From: Halorubellus sp034808145
Lineage (GTDB): Archaea; Halobacteriota; Halobacteria; Halobacteriales; Natrialbaceae
DNA length: 64,000 nucleotides
Direction: 5' to 3'
Assembly (NCBI RefSeq): GCF_034808145.1
Contig: NZ_JAXHGM010000006.1
Location: 62,001-126,000, forward strand
Shown: piece after piece, positions 6,705-14,413 of the stretch
Layout: the number at the start of each line of letters is the position of its first letter
Position numbering within the stretch: the first letter of the stretch is position 1
Program-made: the position numbers and the translations under genes
The notes under the pieces: model-generated
The model's database searches: none
Seen by the model: the letters and a program-made list of their open reading frames with translations, nothing else
What the model was told of the DNA's origin: nothing

Positions 6705-7487
6705 ATGCAGATCATCACCGAAGCCGACGTTCTCGCAACCTATAATCGAAAGGACCCAACGAGCGAAGAACTCGTTGCTGACTACCGAGAGTACCAAGAC
6801 TACACGCAGGAACACCCCGACGAAGGGCCGACTCTCATCTCGCGCGCGTTGGATATGCCACTCGGTCGAATCAAGGAGTGGCACAACGGTGTCCAACCAG
6901 ACGGCTACCGGGCAATATCGTTCCTCGACGAGAACGGGTGGTTCGACGCAATGCCAGCCTCCACAACGAACTCAATCAATCGCCTCATCGCGTGGCTCCT
7001 GGCGAGCGGCTGCGTCCAAACCCAGGGGTTTCGACCGCGGTTCACACTCCACGACAGCGAGGACATATACAGGCTCTCCAGTGGCCTCCGGAATCTCGGC
7101 CTCAAACACGATGTTCAACATCGAGAAGGTCGGCCCGATGAAGTCACCATCCCCGAGTGGTCGTCGGTCGCCGGGCGTGCGTTCGCAGCAGCAGGTGTCC
7201 CCATAGGCAACGACCACTATCAAGTGGACACTCTCCCGGGGTATCTCAACTATGCCACGACCACCATGAGACGGGTCTTCATCGAAATCTTCCTGCTGAC
7301 AAGAGCCGGTGAAGCCCCGGAACCGTGGGCCACCAAGATTGAGCTACGACCGACGCGCCCAGCTACGTACATCGACGACTTCGAGACCTTGTGTCGCCAA
7401 GAGGGTGGCCGATCACACGTCGAACGCGCGGGACGGGACATATTCTTCTCCCCTGTCGCGCTTGAGCGAATCACCGAGGAATCCTAA
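6705..7487 (+). CDS. putative DNA-binding protein, HTH plus LAGLIDADG-like C-terminal part
   Basis: A 260-aa protein not firmly recognised. Residues 20-65 (EELVADYREYQDY...LISRALDMPLGRIKEWHNG) look like a helix-turn-helix. From about residue 90, NRLIAWLLASGCV, FRPRFTLHDSEDIYRLSSGLRNLGL and EVTIPEWSSVAGRAFAAAGVP have the rhythm of a LAGLIDADG homing-endonuclease fold: a helix with small residues, then beta-strands and 'd.e.i..l...l..lG'. Clear catalytic acidic residues at the helix ends are not obvious, so it may be a regulator built on that fold. It sits between the pilin operon and the primase, with its own leaderless promoter. Confidence 0.6.
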   Translation: MQIITEADVLATYNRKDPTSEELVADYREYQDYTQEHPDEGPTLISRALDMPLGRIKEWHNGVQPDGYRAISFLDENGWFDAMPASTTNSINRLIAWLLASGCVQTQGFRPRFTLHDSEDIYRLSSGLRNLGLKHDVQHREGRPDEVTIPEWSSVAGRAFAAAGVPIGNDHYQVDTLPGYLNYATTTMRRVFIEIFLLTRAGEAPEPWATKIELRPTRPATYIDDFETLCRQEGGRSHVERAGRDIFFSPVALERITEES

Positions 7488-7493
7488 GTTGAG

Positions 7494-7676
7494 TTAGTCG
7501 TCTCCCCTTTGCTGGTCTGTCGTTCCACGGGTTGGCTTTGTACCGAGTCGCTCTCGAATCACTTTCCGCGCAAGATCGGGAAGTCCCAGGCCAATCGCCA
7601 TGCCCAGGAGCAACCTATTCACATCTGCCGTGAAGCCGCTGGATTGAGCATCAACGGGAACGCCGCACCCTTCCAT
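7494..7676 (-). CDS. small element protein with LPDLARKVIRERL motif
   Basis: A 60-aa protein from an ATG at 7676; an in-frame TTG at 7712 is less likely. The sequence has a central hydrophobic segment (VNRLLLGMAIGLGLPDLARKVI) and a polar, charged tail. It is convergent with the 6705 gene, with 6 nt between the stops. An AT-rich box ('agagtaaaac' on the plus strand) about 27 nt upstream suits a leaderless start. The segment LPDLARKVIRERL recurs as LPDVARRVIRARF in the remnant at 4718-4849, so the element has or had two copies, one at each side of the pilin/6705 block. The function is unknown. Confidence 0.6.
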   Translation of the reverse strand: MEGCGVPVDAQSSGFTADVNRLLLGMAIGLGLPDLARKVIRERLGTKPTRGTTDQQRGDD

Positions 7677-8503
7677 ACGTCTGGTTACTCGGAATAGAGT
7701 AAAACTACCCAATTCGTACGATACGCCAGTTATACTCCCATCTCTTCTTATGCTCTATTCGGCATATCCAACCCCTGCCGAGAGAAAACCGATAGACAGC
7801 ATCGCTCAATCCCGTACAGCCCCGGACAGGCTCCCTACTGCGTTTGGACGACCGAACGTAGGAACACCTTCAGACCGATACGAAAGCCGACAGGGACCGC
7901 CACCGGGCCTCTGATGGCGTCCCTGCAGGGGAACTCACGTCGACAGCGCTCCGTCGTTGATCAGTCTGCTATATGGCTATCACACTAACACTGTACTCCA
8001 CTGGACTCCCTATAAGTGAGCCCTGTCAGTTAACCCTGTAACTCAACGGGAACTCCCGCTTACGCACAGTCCAAGACTGTCAGTACGAGACTGTACAATA
8101 ATCACAGTACCTACGTTTACCGGGATTGTCTAACTGTGAGGCCAGGTTGAACGTAGAGGTCCACTCCGGTTGACACCGCTTGCAGCTCCCGGTTGCGGGG
8201 CTGGTTATCAGGTGCAATCAACAATCTCCAAGCGTCCGTATTCCTGGCTATTCGGGTATTCAAACGGGTTCTAACGACCGACATGGTTAATATCGCTCCC
8301 CGCGTTATACTCATTGAGAACAAGCCCCTGAGGCGTAGCCTTGGTTTGCACCTGTTCTCTTGTAGGGACCACGAGGTTCCTGCTGAAACCTCTCGGTATG
8401 AGCGGGCCGCTTGTCTCCCGAAGTGAGCGTCGGCAAGAACCCCCCAAGCCCCCCGGGTGGTTCCACCTTGACCGTAACTTACTGATGTTACTTCTAAGTG
8501 GAA

Positions 8504-8586
8504 TACCTGAAGTGTCTGTCTGGTTTTCTGGTGGTATTGATTGATGGAGTACCTGATGTAGTACCTGTTCTGTGTACACAGGTACT
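8504..8586 (+). repeat. TACCTG repeats and palindrome, iteron-like
   Basis: TACCTG occurs at 8504-8509, 8550-8555 and 8562-8567, with the inverse CAGGTA at 8579-8584. The last two form AGTACCTGT (8560-8568) and ACAGGTACT (8578-8586), a perfect 9-bp inverted repeat around a 9-nt spacer. The cluster lies 100-185 nt before the primase ATG, so it could be replication iterons or an operator. Confidence 0.55.
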
Positions 8587-8667
8587 GGCCACCCACCCAC
8601 CTACTACGTGATGGTGCGAGAACCAGCATACGGCGGCGGGTAATGCGGTCGAACAACTGATTCACGG

Positions 8668-8675
8668 TATATAAA
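8668..8675 (+). promoter_or_regulatory. TATA box of the primase gene
   Basis: 'gtatataa' immediately upstream of the primase ATG (8689), the clearest TATA sequence in this part of the element. The gap to the ATG is slightly short for a leaderless start, so the exact transcription start is uncertain. Confidence 0.55.
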
Positions 8676-8688
8676 CGAACACACGACA

Positions 8689-10272
8689 ATGAGCATTGAA
8701 TCTCTAAATCCTAATGTTGATGAAACTAAGACCAACTCCCTCGCGGACTTCTTCGCTGACCTGTTCCCGGGATACAAACCCTACGTCCGATACGGGTACT
8801 ACGATGAAGGCCCCAAACAAGAACCCCGACTCCGTTCACTACACGCTCCGATCCCCGAGTGGGCCGTGTTCGCGAGTCCTATCTACTTCCTCTCGCCTTC
8901 GCAGATTGACCGGCTTGAGAGCTTATGGCAAACCCCGAGTGCGACCAAGGGCTGTAACAACATCGCAATCGAACTTCAGGATGAGTGTGAAGCGAGTGAC
9001 AGGGTACTGTATCCCGTTCTCGCGGAGAGTGACGCACTCGAAGAGGACTGCACGTTTGAAGAACTTGTGCGGTGGCTTCAGGACTTCGCCCGGGACGTTC
9101 TGGGCGTTCCTCCGGACGTCTGTTGGTTCTACTACACGGGCAGCCGGTCGATTCACCTTCACACGCCGCTGTTCTTCAGGCATGACGAACTAACCTCGGT
9201 TAAGCGTGCTGCCGAAGCGTTCAACGAAGAGAAGGGTGCGGAGTTGGACACCTGCATCTACAGCCGCAAGCGCCAGTTCCGCCTGCCTGGGGCCGTTCAT
9301 CACAAGACGGATAGACGGAAACTCCAACTCGATCCCGAGGACCCGAACGGTAGTGTGGCCCGTCGAATCCAACGTGGTGAGGTAGAGACCCATGAGACGT
9401 TCGGTGAGTTTCTCGAAGACCTCTATGATCCATACCTCCGGAGTGGAGGTGCGGCCTTCTGGCAGTGTCTCACCACGCAGGTGATTGATGATTCAACCGG
9501 GCATACTGGTTCGGTCCATCCACGGGGTCCAGCTGAACAAGCCGAGAAGGACGCATACGATGCACACGAGTTCTCCCCGTATGCGAACGCTGACAATGGT
9601 GGACAAAGCGTGGTTGCGTTTCGAGTCTATGGTGAACCTTTCGAGGAGGACACGACGCACGTGTACTCAACATTGGTTCCTGCGTACATCTTCGCGGGCC
9701 ACGGCTGTACTGGGAAGGACTATTACAAATACAAGGAACACGCGCCAATCCAGTTATCCAAGCGAGACGCAAAGAAATGGGACTTCGACGAGGACGAGAT
9801 TGTCGTCCTCATCGGGGGCAAAAGCCGGTCGTCGCGGATATTCGCGATCACCGAGGAGGAGGCGGAGGTTCTCGTGGACGGCCACCTGCATTACGAACAT
9901 GGAGATCGACTTCGTGCGCTGGAATACCTTGCCAATCGAGGCTATGACGTAGGTAAAGGCCGTGTCCGGACGAAGTCCAAACCGAACCCCGAACGGGTAG
10001 GGTCGGACACCAGCAAGTCCAGTCTCACGGAGAATAGTCCTGCTGCGAAACTGCAACGCCGGGCGGAACGTAAGGGAATCAGCGCGTTATCTCATGAGGA
10101 AAGAAGGAAGGTCGCGTTCCGACTGCTGACGCGAGACTGGGACGTGGCATGGAACTGGTTCGTGGCACAGTACGGCGACGACTTCAAGCCCGAAATCACC
10201 CGGCGAGCGTTCATCACCTGCATTAAGGCCTTTCCTGAGGACTACAAGCATATCCGAATTCCGGATCAGTAG
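8689..10272 (+). CDS. archaeo-eukaryotic primase (AEP)-type replication protein
   Basis: A 527-aa protein whose first 330 residues carry an AEP primase core. A strand with acidic residues (IAIELQDECE, 92-101) stands where motif I usually has DxD. Motif II SxH is in YTGSRSIHLH (S154, H156). Motif III is ELDTCIYSRKRQFRLPG (D187), followed by HHKT, very like PrimPol/plasmid primases. The expected role is primer synthesis or replication initiation of the element. The C-terminal part (about 440-527) is helical and may be a PriCT-like or DNA-binding module; no helicase motifs are present. The altered motif I (E and D rather than DxD) is worth noting, since those residues bind the catalytic metals. 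Confidence 0.8.
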   Translation: MSIESLNPNVDETKTNSLADFFADLFPGYKPYVRYGYYDEGPKQEPRLRSLHAPIPEWAVFASPIYFLSPSQIDRLESLWQTPSATKGCNNIAIELQDECEASDRVLYPVLAESDALEEDCTFEELVRWLQDFARDVLGVPPDVCWFYYTGSRSIHLHTPLFFRHDELTSVKRAAEAFNEEKGAELDTCIYSRKRQFRLPGAVHHKTDRRKLQLDPEDPNGSVARRIQRGEVETHETFGEFLEDLYDPYLRSGGAAFWQCLTTQVIDDSTGHTGSVHPRGPAEQAEKDAYDAHEFSPYANADNGGQSVVAFRVYGEPFEEDTTHVYSTLVPAYIFAGHGCTGKDYYKYKEHAPIQLSKRDAKKWDFDEDEIVVLIGGKSRSSRIFAITEEEAEVLVDGHLHYEHGDRLRALEYLANRGYDVGKGRVRTKSKPNPERVGSDTSKSSLTENSPAAKLQRRAERKGISALSHEERRKVAFRLLTRDWDVAWNWFVAQYGDDFKPEITRRAFITCIKAFPEDYKHIRIPDQ

Positions 10273-10582
10273 CGGCTCGTTCAGCAGGTAGTCACTCCAC
10301 GCCTTCTGTGGGCCTCACCACGGCGTTTTCTTCTATCAACGTCTCCAACTATTCGCGGGGACAGTCGAACCCCCTGGCGGCCTCCTGGGGGACGTGGATG
10401 GGGTTGTCGTCTGGTGGGACTCGCCTATGGGACGAGCGCAATTTCAGCAAAAACTTTCGACCGGACTAACGATCTTCCGCAATCCGGAATCCCCGACCGT
10501 GTCACAACCTCTCATGATTTCCAGAAGACCACGGCCCGACCGCCCACCTTCTTCTTGAGGCGTCGCCCCCACGGTCCTCAAC
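10273..10582. other. non-coding gap between primase and broken zinc-ribbon gene
   Basis: About 310 nt without a supportable gene. A short frame from ATG 10514 (MISRRPRPDRPPSS) ends at TGA 10556-10558, directly in frame with the zinc-ribbon remnant that follows, so it could be its lost 5' part. Nothing else was seen. Confidence 0.4.
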
Positions 10583-10897
10583 GTGGCGGTCGACTTCGAG
10601 AACCCCGCGTCCGACCCCGACGCACTGGCGAGTGCTACCACCGCGGCGGACCTGCTGACCTTGAGGGGCGGCGTTCCCGTTGATTTCCATCAGGTACAAA
10701 ACCAGCGCAATCCCGTTGGTGGGTGCCCGTGATGTCTTGCGCCCTCGGACGAGTTCCATACCCGAGACGGTGCGCTGGGCGTGTCCTGCTCTCGATGTGA
10801 GGCGCTGGTTCCCGTTGATGCCCAGTGGTTCAAAGACGGGGAGAAGATAGCGTCGCTGTCGCAGGCAGCCCGGTTGTACCAGACCGCTTCAGAGTAG
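10583..10897 (+). pseudogene. zinc-ribbon protein gene interrupted by an in-frame TGA
   Basis: Reading from GTG 10583 gives VAVDFENPASDPDALASATTAADLL and so on to GGCP, then TGA (10730-10732). The same frame continues CLAPSDEFHTRDGALG, then VSCSRCEALVPVDAQWF, to TAG at 10895. Across the stop this makes a perfect zinc ribbon CPxC-x17-CxxC in which the TGA replaces the x residue. A single change, for example CGA to TGA, would explain it. Its last 9 nt overlap the integrase gene tail to tail. Selenocysteine or programmed readthrough is very unlikely in haloarchaea. It was probably a DNA-binding accessory protein of the element. Confidence 0.6.
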
Positions 10898-11920
10898 GTC
10901 CAGGTGTTCCGACCGGCCCTGCTGTTTTTCTTCTTCCCTTCGGGCGTCGTAGTGTTTATTGAGGGTATCGACCCCAACGTCAACACGTTCGCTTAGTTCG
11001 TCTTTCGGCCACCCACGGTTGATGTGATAGGTTATTGCCCCACGTCGAATCGGGTGGAGACTCTTACTGCCGGGGCAGCTCGGCGCGGCTTCGACATCCT
11101 GCGCGGCTTCGCACTCCTCGATGGTGCGGTCGTGTGGACAGTTGTTTGTGGTCACGCACGGGCGGCTCATGCCGACGAAGTTCTTGTAGGCGACGCCACG
11201 GCTGACGCGTTGCGTTGGCGTGGTGAACAGTGGCTTGCGGTTGTAGTCGTCGCGGACGTTGCTGCGTCTGCTCTGTATGTAGTCTCGGAGAACGCCTTTC
11301 AGGTCGTCGCTGATACCGACGTTGCGTTCGCTCTTGTTCCCGTTCTTCAGTGGGGTTCCCTGTTCGCGGCGGTTCCGGAACTTGAGTATCGGTTGCTGTT
11401 TGTTGTTCCGCGTGAGGTCATCCAGGTCGAGTGAGATAGCGCCGCTGATACGACAGCCGGTGTGCCACATCGTGTAGAACATGGCGTGGTTGCGGCTGGC
11501 GTACTCGTACTTCTGGAGGTAGCGGAGGATGTCTTCAGCCTGTGGGAGTCGAAGGGTATCCTCGCTCACAGCGTCCTCAGTCGGGAGGCTCGGGACGTCG
11601 ACGCGCTCGTACAGTGCGAAGTCAACGTACTCGCGGCGGCCGCACCACTTGATGAAGACGCGAAGGTGCTTGACGTTGTTGTGGAGCGTGACGAGCTTGA
11701 CTTCCTCTCTGCGGCTGTCCTTCCACGATTCGATCTCGTAGGAGCCAACCTCGGACATCTGGTCGATGTCGTGGCTCTCCAAGAACTCGATGAACGAGGT
11801 GGTTGGGTACTTGTAGGCGCGAACGGTGCTGTCTTTGACAGTTCCGCGTTTGTCCTTGAGGAACTCGCGGCGGGCCTGTCGTGGCGACACGTCGGTTGGG
11901 TGCGTCGTTGGGTCGGTCAT
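10889..11920 (-). CDS. tyrosine recombinase / integrase of the element
   Basis: A 343-aa protein from ATG 11920 (MTDPTTHPTDVSPRQ). The N-terminal SAM-like core-binding domain is at about 15-110 and the catalytic domain follows. Catalytic residues visible are R157 (HTGCRISGA), H289 and R292 (LHPIRRG) and the nucleophile Y324 (LNKHYDAR). Between the catalytic boxes is an insertion with four cysteines (C255, C261, C270, C282), probably a zinc-binding loop. The gene ends away from attR and begins 104 bp from it, the usual layout for tRNA-targeting haloarchaeal integrases. It should cut the 20-bp core in tRNA-Trp. Confidence 0.93.
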   Translation of the reverse strand: MTDPTTHPTDVSPRQARREFLKDKRGTVKDSTVRAYKYPTTSFIEFLESHDIDQMSEVGSYEIESWKDSRREEVKLVTLHNNVKHLRVFIKWCGRREYVDFALYERVDVPSLPTEDAVSEDTLRLPQAEDILRYLQKYEYASRNHAMFYTMWHTGCRISGAISLDLDDLTRNNKQQPILKFRNRREQGTPLKNGNKSERNVGISDDLKGVLRDYIQSRRSNVRDDYNRKPLFTTPTQRVSRGVAYKNFVGMSRPCVTTNNCPHDRTIEECEAAQDVEAAPSCPGSKSLHPIRRGAITYHINRGWPKDELSERVDVGVDTLNKHYDARREEEKQQGRSEHLDLL

Positions 11921-12024
11921 TGGTGTATCGCCACCAGGACGACACGGGACGAAGTTTCGACAGGGCCACACGGCATCGTATTCCTCGCGTTTCTTGCGAG
12001 CGCCGGGCGCGCGAGCAGAGGAGG

Positions 12025-12044
12025 TCAAATCCCTCCGGCCCCAT
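12025..12044 (+). other. attR: right 20-bp direct repeat of the tRNA-Trp end
   Basis: This is an exact copy of 4479-4498 with no tRNA upstream of it, so it is the far boundary of the integrated element. It lies 104 bp upstream of the integrase start codon. Confidence 0.9.
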
Positions 12045-12536
12045 TTTCTCGCGGCACGGAACGACGAGTCGTGGATGCGTCGGTGGGACGTGGGATGGTG
12101 TTCCAATCTCGTTTTCGTGTGTCCGGTTCGAGTTGTCGAGAGTCGGTCCGTGTTTCGAGTGGGTAGAGCCGTGTGAGACTCCGACTGCGCCGGGGGTCGG
12201 TCGCGTTCACGCAGCCGGTGCGTGGGTGACCAACTCTTCTCGTTGTGGGTTGTCTCGGTTTCGGCGGTGCTTGAATGGCTCGTGGTGGGTTGGACGCTGT
12301 CGATGTTCGATTCGGGTTCTCCGAGAGAGTGTCTGATTAACTGTATTGTGCATCCGGGTTTAGACAGATAGTTTAACTGTTATCGTGGGTGTTCGTTGTG
12401 TCCACTCGTCTAGCGTCTTGGTATCGCCCGCTATCGAATATGGAAGAAGACAGCTACGCGTTCTAGTGGTTCTTCGAGGTTTACAGTTTAGCGTATGACA
12501 GGATTTATGAACTGTAATTCTAAAATCCGGAGCGTA
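12045..12536. other. intergenic region right of attR
   Basis: About 490 nt between the element and the NhaC gene with no supportable gene. AT-rich blocks near 12480-12525 include 'atttatg' (12502-12508), about 30 nt before ATG 12537 and a likely promoter for the antiporter gene. The rest looks like non-coding sequence of intermediate composition, perhaps a relic of earlier insertions at the same tRNA; that is only a guess. Confidence 0.4.
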
Positions 12537-14099
12537 ATGCCTTCTGAAACGTTCGGTATTATAAGCCTCTTGCCAGCACTGATTGCAATCGTGTTGACGC
12601 TGGCGAGCAGGCAGGTTCTGTTGTCGTTGTTCGCCGGCATCTGGATTGGCGCGACCATCCTCGTCGGCTGGAATCCGGTTACTGGGGCGGCGCACTCGCT
12701 CCAGTTGGTCATCAACAACATCACTGGGTCGTTCAACAGCAAACTGCTCCTGTTCACGTTCCTCTCGGGCGCGATGCTGGGGATGATCTTCCTGTCCGGC
12801 GGGATGAAGGCGCTCGCCGACCGTATCATCTCACGGATCAAGACCCGGAAACAGGCCGAGATCGGGACGGGCATCCTCGGAATGTTGATCTTCGTGGACT
12901 CGTACGCGAGCACGATGATCACCGGGTCCGTGATGCGGCCGATCACGGACAAGTTCAACATCAGTCGCGAGAAGCTCGCGTACCTCCTCGACTCCACGAC
13001 GTCGCCCGTCGTCAGCGTCGCCGTCGTCTCCACGTGGGTCGGTTTCGAGGTCGGACTCATCAAGGAACAGTTCCAGTCGCTCGGGATCGACAAGAGTCCG
13101 TTCGTGGTGTTCCTCCAGAGCATCCCCTTCCGCTTCTACAGCCTCCTCGCGGTCGTGCTCGTGTTCGTCCTCATCGTGGCTGACTGGGACTTCGGTCCCA
13201 TGGCGCGTGCCGAGAAGCGGGCGAATACGACCGGGAAGGTCCTCCGCGACGACGCCGATCCGCTCCTGGAGACGCGCGAGGAGGACATCGAGACGCCCGA
13301 CCACGTCGACTCGCGCTGGTGGTACTTCGCCGCGCCGATCGTCGCACTCGTCGTCGTCACCGGCCTCGGCCTTCTCTCCTCGGGTGGGTGGCCCGGTGTG
13401 GCGCCCGTCGAGGCGCTGAAGGACGCCGCGACCGCAGACGCGATCCTCTGGGGCGTGTTCTCAGCGTGCGGGATCATGCTCGCTATCCTGGTCGGGCACG
13501 CTCGCGTCGAACTGGAACTGATCAGTGACTCGATCTTCGAGGGGTTCAAGATGGTGATGTTCCCCGTCGCGATCCTCTCGCTCGCGTGGACGATCGGCTC
13601 CGTGAGCGAGGCGCTCGGCGTCGGCCCGTACGTGGTCTCCGTCGCACAGGGCGTCATCTCGCCGGAGCTCCTGCCCGCTGTCGTGTTCCTGGCCGCCGCT
13701 ATCATCTCGTTCAGTATCGGGACCTCGTGGGGGACGATGGGCATCATGTTCCCCGTCGCCGTCCCGCTCGCGTTCAACATGAGTGCGCCGCTCCCGGGTG
13801 CCATCGGCGCGATCCTCACCGGCTCGCTGTTCGGTGATCACTGCTCGCCGATCAGCGACACGACGGTGTTGTCCTCGATGTTCGCCGGCGCGGACCACGT
13901 CGACCACGTGAACACGCAGATCCCGTACGCGGTGCTCTGCGGGACCGTCGCCACGGCGTTGTTCCTGGCGAGCGGGTACGGCGTGTCGCCGCCGCCGCTC
14001 CTCCTCGCTGGCGTCGTCGCGCTCGTCGTCCTTGCGTACGGTCTCTCCGAGCACACCTCGGTGACGATGCCGCGCATGTTCGGCTCGGACGCAGACTGA
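12537..14099 (+). CDS. nhaC: NhaC-family Na+/H+ antiporter
   Basis: A 520-aa membrane protein with 11-12 hydrophobic segments. It contains the NhaC-family blocks FVDSYASTMITGSVMRPITDKF, SFSIGTSWGTMGIMFPVA and GSLFGDHCSPISDTTVLSS, the last being highly conserved. It is expected to exchange cytoplasmic Na+ (or an organic ion) for protons. The start at 12537 (MPSETFGIISLLPALIAIVLT) matches family N-termini and lies about 30 nt after a TATA-like box; an upstream ATG at 12495 would add 14 unlikely residues. A second, quite different NhaC is at 57982-59460. Confidence 0.92.
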   Translation: MPSETFGIISLLPALIAIVLTLASRQVLLSLFAGIWIGATILVGWNPVTGAAHSLQLVINNITGSFNSKLLLFTFLSGAMLGMIFLSGGMKALADRIISRIKTRKQAEIGTGILGMLIFVDSYASTMITGSVMRPITDKFNISREKLAYLLDSTTSPVVSVAVVSTWVGFEVGLIKEQFQSLGIDKSPFVVFLQSIPFRFYSLLAVVLVFVLIVADWDFGPMARAEKRANTTGKVLRDDADPLLETREEDIETPDHVDSRWWYFAAPIVALVVVTGLGLLSSGGWPGVAPVEALKDAATADAILWGVFSACGIMLAILVGHARVELELISDSIFEGFKMVMFPVAILSLAWTIGSVSEALGVGPYVVSVAQGVISPELLPAVVFLAAAIISFSIGTSWGTMGIMFPVAVPLAFNMSAPLPGAIGAILTGSLFGDHCSPISDTTVLSSMFAGADHVDHVNTQIPYAVLCGTVATALFLASGYGVSPPPLLLAGVVALVVLAYGLSEHTSVTMPRMFGSDAD

Positions 14100-14413
14100 C
14101 CGCGGCCGAACCCAGCGCACCGTTCGTTCTCACGGACCGCGACACGGGAGCGGCCGTTCTTGCCGCCGGTCCGTGTCTCGTCGTCTCCGCCAGTGGTGGC
14201 TGAGTCGTCGAGGTGGTGTCGCGACGACGCGGACAGGGCGAAGGCGGCCGAGCTCCTCCGGCTCATCACGTCCCAGTGCCCGCGCGGCAGGGTCCCCGAG
14301 ACCGCGTCCTGGAGGTGGTCGACGATGTCACGGCGGTGCTCGGCGGAATCTACGGCGAGGGACGGTCGGTCGCGTCGAGACGGCCGGGAGCGAGTTCTCG
14401 TCGTGGGACGACG
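14100..14413. other. intergenic gap, convergent genes
   Basis: 314 nt between the 3' ends of the NhaC gene and the iron-ADH-like gene. GC-rich, with no gene, repeat or clear terminator seen. Confidence 0.4.

Larger units (their letters stand above)
7713..8688. other. gene-free region ahead of the primase, candidate replication/control region
   Basis: 976 nt with no convincing gene in either strand; the available frames have alien composition. The base composition is near 50% G+C, and several short motifs recur. The right end contains repeated TACCTG hexamers, a 9-bp-arm palindrome (8560-8586) and a GTAAC/GTTAC inverted repeat (8474-8491). A repeat-rich, gene-poor stretch directly in front of a replication gene is where plasmid origins are commonly found; this is inference. 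Confidence 0.5.
4479..12044. mobile_element. integrated genetic element (about 7.5 kb) in tRNA-Trp with pilins, primase and integrase
   Basis: The element is bounded by an exact 20-bp repeat of the tRNA-Trp 3' end, with a tyrosine integrase beside the right repeat. Its interior is visibly less GC-rich and less biased at third codon positions than the flanks, and it contains long gene-poor stretches and a replication-type primase. These are the marks of an integrated plasmid or provirus. I see no capsid, terminase or spike protein, so 'provirus' is not supported. The primase and the repeat-rich region before it suggest it could replicate when excised. A nonsense codon in one gene (10730-10732) and an orphan coding remnant (4718-4849) suggest partial decay. 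Confidence 0.88.

Noticed and set aside
8117..8689. A 190-codon minus frame and smaller plus frames in the gene-free region before the primase
   Set aside because: Mixed codon use, no hydrophobic or domain pattern, and several competing frames of equal quality in a repeat-rich stretch.
10730..10732. TGA read as selenocysteine in the zinc-ribbon frame
   Set aside because: Haloarchaea are not known to use selenocysteine, no SECIS-like hairpin was seen, and the position is not a redox site. A nonsense mutation is simpler.
4479..12044. Calling the element a provirus
   Set aside because: No capsid, portal, terminase, spike or packaging ATPase can be recognised; only integration and replication genes and pilins are present.
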